Positions 31,613 to 36,954 of a DNA stretch of 36,954 nt are shown here, piece by piece. The DNA lies in the NCBI GenBank assembly GCA_003215295.1, contig QCKN01000009.1:1-36954 (forward strand), in the 5' to 3' direction. The notes below the pieces were generated by a model, which did no database searches, was not told where the DNA came from, and was given only the letters and a program-made list of their open reading frames with translations. Within the stretch, counting starts at the first letter, position 1. Each line of letters begins with the position of its first letter. The position numbers and the translations under genes were made by a program. Origin of the DNA: Prochlorococcus sp. AG-409-P03 (GTDB lineage Bacteria; Cyanobacteriota; Cyanobacteriia; PCC-6307; Cyanobiaceae).

Positions 31613-33517
31613 TCAAGCAGCGGCAACTGCGTCAATAATCGTGTGATTCATCACAACGCGGCCAACAGTAGTAAGGACATAACGACTTATCAATGCGCCT
31701 TCCTCATCTAAGCGATCTCTCCTATATGACCACTGTTCAAAGCGAGTACCATCTTCAAGAGTACTGGACTCAATAGGTTCCTCAAGCTCATCATCATCCT
31801 CAACCTCCCCATTAAAACGAACCCATACCCAATCATGGAGATCAATCCTATTATCTTCAAACGCATGGATTACATCCTCCAGATCAGCAAAAGTCTTAGC
31901 TCTATCTCCAAATTTTGGCTGGATAGCATCAGGTTCTAAAGCAGTCAGGTAATAAGAGCCAAGAACCATATCTTGTGAGGGGGTAATAATTGGATCCCCA
32001 GTCGCTGGCGAGAGAATATTGTTGCTAGCAAGCATTAACATTCGAGCCTCAGTCTGGGCCTCGATCGCTAGAGGTACATGAACAGCCATCTGGTCACCAT
32101 CAAAGTCAGCATTAAAAGCTGGGCAAACTAAAGGGTGAAGCTGGATAGCTCGACCATCAACCAATTTAGGTTCAAAAGCTTGAATCCCGAGCCTATGAAG
32201 TGTTGGTGCCCGATTAAGTAAAATTGGATGTCCTTCAATAACTTCTTGGAGAACCTGCATAACCTCATCATCTGCTCGTTGTATTAGCTTCTTTGCAGCT
32301 TTAATGTTATTAACAATATTCTGTCTAATAAGTCTGTGAATAACAAATGGCTGAAACAGTTCTATTGCCATTTCCTTAGGCAAACCACACTGATGCATTT
32401 TCAACTTCGGTCCAACAACTATTACAGAACGTCCTGAGTAATCAACTCGTTTACCCAATAAGTTCTGACGAAATCGACCTTGCTTCCCTTCAATAATGTC
32501 ACTCAATGACTTTAAAGGTCGATTATTAGCACCAACCACTGTTCTACCTCGCCTTCCATTATCAATAAGCGCATCAACTGCCTCCTGCAGCATCCTCTTC
32601 TCATTGCGAACTATAATTTCAGGAGCAAGGATTTCCTGAAGTCTTGCTAATCGGTTATTTCTATTAATAACCCTTCTGTAAAGATCATTTAAATCCGAAG
32701 TCGCAAAGCGACCTCCATCAAGTTGCACCATTGGGCGCAAGTCAGGAGGAATAACTGGGATTGCATCTAATACCATCCATTCAGGACTGGCATTGGTAGC
32801 AATAAAGTTATCTATAACTCTAAGACGCTTAATAAGTTTTGCACGTTTCTGACCTTTGCTGCTTGCAATATCTTCTCTCAACTGTTCTGCAACTTGAGGC
32901 AACTCAAGATCTTCAAGTAGCTGCTTCAAAGCTTCTGCGCCAATCCCAACTACTGGCTCATTTTCAATAGTTGAGTCTTCTGCATAAATCTCATCTTCTA
33001 TTTCCAACCATTCATCTTCAGTCAATAATTGTTTGTACTTAAGGTCTTTGTGATCACCAGGATCTAAAACCACATAACAATTAAAGTAAACAATCTGCTC
33101 GACATCTCGAAGAGGCATATCAAGCAAGATGGCTACATAACTAGGTATACCTTTCAGATACCAAACATGTGAGACAGGTGCTGCCAACTTAATAAAGCCC
33201 ATCCTATGGCGACGAACCCTACTTTCTGTAACTTCTACTCCACATCGCTCACAAACTATTCCGCGATGTCGAACTCTCTTATATTTTCCGCAATGACATT
33301 CCCAATCCTTTGAAGGGCCAAAGATCTTTTCACAAAAAAGCCCATCCATCTCGGGCTTCAATGTTCGATAATTAATTGTCTCAGGCTTAGTTACTTCACC
33401 GACAACCTGTCCATTAGGCAACGTGCGTTGCCCCCATTCCATCACTCTATCTGGAGATGCAAGTGTGATCTTGACGTAATCAAAGTGATTCTCTGTACGA
33501 AGATTGCTGTTAGTCAT
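31613..33517 (-). CDS. rpoC1: RNA polymerase subunit gamma (RpoC1)
   Basis: This is the N-terminal part of split beta', carrying the catalytic magnesium loop. ATG 33517 gives 634 residues; the frame reaches TTG 33523, two codons earlier. The zinc-binding stretch is [19 protein letters not shown], followed by RCGVEV. The universal active-site motif [14 protein letters not shown] lies near residue 470. It is separated from rpoB by 63 bases that include a run of 11 identical bases. Confidence 0.99.
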   Translation of the reverse strand: MTNSNLRTENHFDYVKITLASPDRVMEWGQRTLPNGQVVGEVTKPETINYRTLKPEMDGLFCEKIFGPSKDWECHCGKYKRVRHRGIVCERCGVEVTESRVRRHRMGFIKLAAPVSHVWYLKGIPSYVAILLDMPLRDVEQIVYFNCYVVLDPGDHKDLKYKQLLTEDEWLEIEDEIYAEDSTIENEPVVGIGAEALKQLLEDLELPQVAEQLREDIASSKGQKRAKLIKRLRVIDNFIATNASPEWMVLDAIPVIPPDLRPMVQLDGGRFATSDLNDLYRRVINRNNRLARLQEILAPEIIVRNEKRMLQEAVDALIDNGRRGRTVVGANNRPLKSLSDIIEGKQGRFRQNLLGKRVDYSGRSVIVVGPKLKMHQCGLPKEMAIELFQPFVIHRLIRQNIVNNIKAAKKLIQRADDEVMQVLQEVIEGHPILLNRAPTLHRLGIQAFEPKLVDGRAIQLHPLVCPAFNADFDGDQMAVHVPLAIEAQTEARMLMLASNNILSPATGDPIITPSQDMVLGSYYLTALEPDAIQPKFGDRAKTFADLEDVIHAFEDNRIDLHDWVWVRFNGEVEDDDELEEPIESSTLEDGTRFEQWSYRRDRLDEEGALISRYVLTTVGRVVMNHTIIDAVAAA

Positions 33518-33556
33518 GAACAAATAGCAAACGATTTAAGAAAGGGAAGCGAGTGA

Positions 33557-33567
33557 GGGGGGGGGGG
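33557..33567. repeat. Run of 11 G (C on the transcribed sense strand)
   Basis: Eleven consecutive G on the plus strand lie in the 63-base rpoB-rpoC1 spacer; the rpo message reads this as C11, starting about 14 bases after the rpoB stop. It is by far the longest G/C homopolymer I noticed. It does not disrupt either gene. Length may vary between clones or between sequencing runs. Confidence 0.95.
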
Positions 33568-33580
33568 ATTGATGAAGCAA

Positions 33581-36500
33581 TTAATCCTCGTCGTAGTCAG
33601 AAACCCCTAATGATTCATAAGTAGGCCTACTTGGTGTACTTCGTCGCGGATTTACATCCTGCATCAGGTCAACCTCTTTGCCTTCATCGGTATAAACGGC
33701 GATATCAAGTCCCAGCGACTGAAGTTCACGCATCAAAACCTTGAAAGACTCTGGTGTTCCTGGCCTTGGGATTGGTTTTCCTTTAACTATTGCATTTAAA
33801 GCCTCATTTCTACCCTGCATGTCATCTGATTTGACTGTCAAAAGCTCTTGCAGCGTATAAGCGGCTCCATAAGCCTCAAGAGCCCACACCTCCATCTCAC
33901 CAAGACGTTGGCCACCTTGCTGGGCTTTGCCCCCAAGAGGTTGTTGAGTAACCAAAGAATACGGACCAGTTGAACGAGCATGAATCTTGTCATCGACCAA
34001 ATGAACCAATTTCAAAATCTGTGCATATCCAACGGTTACAGGCTGGTCAAAAGGTTCGCCAGAGCGTCCATCAATTAATTGCAATTTCCCTGGATTTTCC
34101 GGATCATAGACCCATTCTTTACCAGGCTGCTTAGCAGCTTCTTTTAGGAAAGCCTCAACAGTCTGTTGAGATTTTTCAGCTCCATACATTTCATCAAAAG
34201 GAACCACCTTTACACGACAATCAAGATTTGCAGCGGCCCAACCCATCAAGCACTCAAACACCTGGCCAACATTCATTCTGCTAGGGACACCAAGAGGATT
34301 TAAAACTATGTCAACCGGCGTGCCATCGGGTAAATATGGCATGTCTTCCCTAGGAAGGATACGACTGATAATCCCTTTATTGCCATGGCGGCCAGCCATT
34401 TTGTCTCCAACTTGAATCTTACGGCGCTGGGCAACATAAACTCTCACAACCATATTTGCCCCTGGAGGCAACTCATCCCCTTGTTCTCTTGTATAGATCC
34501 GAACATCAACCACTCGGCCTTTCTCAGTACTCGGAACTCTCAAAGAGTTATCTCTAACATCGCGTGCTTTCTCACCAAAGATTGCTCTGAGTAGTTTCTC
34601 TTCAGGAGGCTGGTCTGATTCACCCTTAGGTGTCACCTTGCCAACAAGAATATCTCCACTTTCAACAAATGCACCAATCCTAATAATACCCATCTCATCC
34701 AAGTTCCCTAAATTATCCTCAGCAACATTAGGTATCTCTCTTGTAATTTCTTCTGGGCCAAGCTTTGTCTGGCGTGCCTCTATCTCATATTTTTCTATAT
34801 GTACGGAAGTGTAAAGGTCATCCTTAACTAAACGTTCACTAACAAGAATTGCATCCTCGTAGTTATAACCTTCCCATGGCATATATGCAACTAGAACATT
34901 CTGCCCAAGAGCAATTTCACCTCCCTCACATGCTGAGCCATCAGCAAGAACTTGTCCAGCTATTACTGAATCACCCTGACTAACTATTGGCCTCTGGTTT
35001 AAACAAGTATCTTGATTAGATCTTTGATATTTTTGTAAGTAGTGAGTATGCTCTAAGCCATCATTATCACGAACAACTATCGCTGAAGCATCAACGAAAA
35101 TAACCGTTCCATTTACTTTAGAGATTGGCACCATCCCAGAATCCCTAGCAACTTGCGTTTCTAAGCCAGTGCCAACCAAGGGACGCTCTGGACGCAAGAG
35201 AGGAACAGCTTGCCTCTGCATGTTTGAACCCATCAAAGCTCTGTTTGCATCATCATGCTCAAGGAAAGGAATCAAAGATGTAGCAACAGATATGACCTGA
35301 ACAGGTGATAACTGAACATAGTCAACCTGCTCTGGTGGAACTTTTTCAAAGTCCTGCCTATATCGAACAGGAATCAGCTCGGCAAGAATATTCCCATCAC
35401 TATCAGTAGCAACATCTCCTGGAGCAACTCTGCACTCATCCTCAAGATCCGCAGAAAGGTATATAGGATCGCCTTCTTTAATTAAGCGACCATTCTCAAC
35501 CTTCCAAAAAGGAGTCTCTATAAAGCCATATTGGTTAACTCGAGCATGAGTAGCAAGTGAATTAATCAATCCTGCATTAGGCCCTTCAGGAGTCTCAATT
35601 GGACATAGCCGACCATAATGAGATGGATGAATATCGCGAACAGCAAAGCCTGCTCTTTCTCTTGTAAGACCTCCCGGCCCTAAGGCGGAGATTCGACGCT
35701 TATGTGTTAGTTCAGCCAACGGATTCGTCTGATCCATGAATTGACTTAATTGGCTAGAACCAAAAAACTCCTTAATAGCTGCAACCAGGGGCTTTGGATT
35801 AACCAATTGAGCTGGTGTAAGTGAGTCTGTCTCCCCTACTGTCATCCTCTCTTTGATTATTCGCTCAAGACGGTTTAAACCAACCCGAACTTGGTTTTGA
35901 AGAAGTTCACCAACAGAACGAACTCTTCTGTTCCCTAAATGATCAATATCGTCAAGGCTTGCACCACCAACATCAAGTTCTAAGTTTATTAAATAATCAA
36001 TAGTTGATAAAACATCCTCATGAGTCAAAGTTCTAACATTATCAGGAATAGTTAAGCGCAACTTCTTATTAATTTTATAACGACCAACTCGCCCTAAATC
36101 ATAACGTTTCGGATCAAAGAATCTTGTCTGAAGAAGCTGTTGCCCACCACTAACTGATGGTGGTTCACCAGGGCGTAGTTTCTTATAGAGTTCTAAGAGT
36201 GCCTGATCTTCTGAACTTATACCCTCCTCATTAGCAGCCTCAATAGACTTTTTATAGTATTCAGGGTGTCGCAATTTATCAATAACATCATTATCCGAAA
36301 GTCCCATAGCCCTCATAAGGACATGAGCATTTATTTTCCGTGTCTTATCAACACGTACGTGAAGAAGATCATTCTTATCGGTTTCAAACTTTAACCACGC
36401 TCCTCTATTAGGAATCACACTCGCGTTATAAGTTCTGCGTCCATTTTTATCTTGCTCATCTTTAAAGTATACCCCTGGACTTCTAACAATCTGATTAACA

Positions 36501-36874
36501 ATTACACGCTCAGCACCATTAATAATGAAAGTCCCTCTTTCCGTCATTAAAGGCAATTCACCTATAAAAACCTCTTGTTCTTTAATCTCTCCGGTTTCCT
36601 TATTGACTAATCGACAAGTGACATACATCTGAGAAGCAAATGTTGCGTCCCTTCTCTTAGCCTCCTCAACATCGTGACGAGGTCTTTTAAGTCTGTATTC
36701 ACTCCCTACAAAGTGAAGTTCAAGCTTGCCAGTGTAGTCAGTAATTGGTGAAAAGCTTTCAAGCTCCTCTATCAAGCCTTGATCCAAGAACCACTTAAAG
36801 CTTGCCCGCTGAACATCTACCAAGTCTGGCAGATAAGTAGCGGTCTTTGCGACCTGAATCGCGCTTCTACTCAT
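33581..36874 (-). CDS. rpoB: RNA polymerase subunit beta
   Basis: RpoB is the second-largest catalytic subunit. Its 1097 residues match cyanobacteria. Motifs in order: the fork/rifampicin region ([20 protein letters not shown] then [10 protein letters not shown]), [20 protein letters not shown], and [18 protein letters not shown]. The C-terminus reads [20 protein letters not shown]. It starts at ATG 36874. The 80 bases upstream hold no complete gene; a frame ending LNQR with TGA at 36939-36941 could be the tail of a preceding gene but is too short to assign. Confidence 0.99.
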   Translation of the reverse strand: MSRSAIQVAKTATYLPDLVDVQRASFKWFLDQGLIEELESFSPITDYTGKLELHFVGSEYRLKRPRHDVEEAKRRDATFASQMYVTCRLVNKETGEIKEQEVFIGELPLMTERGTFIINGAERVIVNQIVRSPGVYFKDEQDKNGRRTYNASVIPNRGAWLKFETDKNDLLHVRVDKTRKINAHVLMRAMGLSDNDVIDKLRHPEYYKKSIEAANEEGISSEDQALLELYKKLRPGEPPSVSGGQQLLQTRFFDPKRYDLGRVGRYKINKKLRLTIPDNVRTLTHEDVLSTIDYLINLELDVGGASLDDIDHLGNRRVRSVGELLQNQVRVGLNRLERIIKERMTVGETDSLTPAQLVNPKPLVAAIKEFFGSSQLSQFMDQTNPLAELTHKRRISALGPGGLTRERAGFAVRDIHPSHYGRLCPIETPEGPNAGLINSLATHARVNQYGFIETPFWKVENGRLIKEGDPIYLSADLEDECRVAPGDVATDSDGNILAELIPVRYRQDFEKVPPEQVDYVQLSPVQVISVATSLIPFLEHDDANRALMGSNMQRQAVPLLRPERPLVGTGLETQVARDSGMVPISKVNGTVIFVDASAIVVRDNDGLEHTHYLQKYQRSNQDTCLNQRPIVSQGDSVIAGQVLADGSACEGGEIALGQNVLVAYMPWEGYNYEDAILVSERLVKDDLYTSVHIEKYEIEARQTKLGPEEITREIPNVAEDNLGNLDEMGIIRIGAFVESGDILVGKVTPKGESDQPPEEKLLRAIFGEKARDVRDNSLRVPSTEKGRVVDVRIYTREQGDELPPGANMVVRVYVAQRRKIQVGDKMAGRHGNKGIISRILPREDMPYLPDGTPVDIVLNPLGVPSRMNVGQVFECLMGWAAANLDCRVKVVPFDEMYGAEKSQQTVEAFLKEAAKQPGKEWVYDPENPGKLQLIDGRSGEPFDQPVTVGYAQILKLVHLVDDKIHARSTGPYSLVTQQPLGGKAQQGGQRLGEMEVWALEAYGAAYTLQELLTVKSDDMQGRNEALNAIVKGKPIPRPGTPESFKVLMRELQSLGLDIAVYTDEGKEVDLMQDVNPRRSTPSRPTYESLGVSDYDED

Positions 36875-36954
36875 TCGGATACCTGCCGTTGAGAAGTAGT
36901 AAAGAGTAAAACTTGGACTTGAGGAATCCGCCCTTTCATCAGCGTTGATTCAGC

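Noticed and set aside
36875-36954. Possible 3' end of a gene preceding rpoB
   Set aside because: One minus-strand frame ends LNQR with TGA at 36939-36941 and another runs to the rpoB start, but only 80 bases are visible and neither matches a known C-terminus.

Overview
The window looks like chromosomal core genome from a marine picocyanobacterium, most likely Prochlorococcus. A low-light, SS120/MIT9211-like lineage is my guess from gene order and moderate AT-richness, not something I computed. The evidence is the split rpoC1/rpoC2, the atpI-atpB-atpE order, a single-helix high-light-inducible protein, Ycf35 (DUF1257), CcdA/Ccs1 (System II) cytochrome c assembly genes, a cyanobacterial Ski2-like helicase, and a biotin operon with a BioK-type esterase. 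I see no phage genes, transposases, CRISPR arrays, tRNAs or rRNAs.

Layout. (1) 94-3063, minus strand: atpE, atpB, an atpI-like gene and a SAM methyltransferase. (2) 3367-6665, plus: ftsW, ccdA, ccs1, then convergent queF. (3) 7333-11974: a small conserved protein, glnB, convergent tlyA, an 86-residue protein, purB and fumC. (4) 11971-14748, minus: the helicase. (5) 14871-19436, plus: biotin operon bioF-bioK-bioC-bioD-bioA, with ATGA stop/start overlaps at its first three junctions. (6) 19461-20214, minus: a membrane-anchored J-domain protein and an overlapping DUF3143 gene. (7) 20290-21039, plus: rsmG. (8) 21029-36874, minus: a roughly 15.8 kb one-way block read from the right as rpoB, rpoC1, rpoC2, hli, rlmN, a Na+/solute symporter, a 41-residue membrane microprotein, a HEAT-repeat protein, DUF2997, DUF1257/Ycf35, a ferredoxin and an aldo/keto reductase.

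Together these genes cover ATP synthesis, division and cell-wall flippase, cytochrome c maturation, queuosine, nitrogen sensing, purine synthesis, fumarate hydration, biotin and transcription. Two small genes were found only by reading the intergenic sequence: hli (27224-27376) and the 41-residue microprotein (24179-24304).

The strongest oddities are two apparent lesions at gene starts. The conserved PurB N-terminus is interrupted by an in-frame TAG. The conserved first helix of CcdA, with its catalytic-type cysteine, lies in an open frame that has no ATG, GTG or TTG. Also notable are a run of 11 G between rpoB and rpoC1, convergent genes that overlap at their stop codons, and the DUF2997-DUF1257-ferredoxin-AKR cluster, whose role is not clear from sequence. 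No wholly new multi-gene system stands out.
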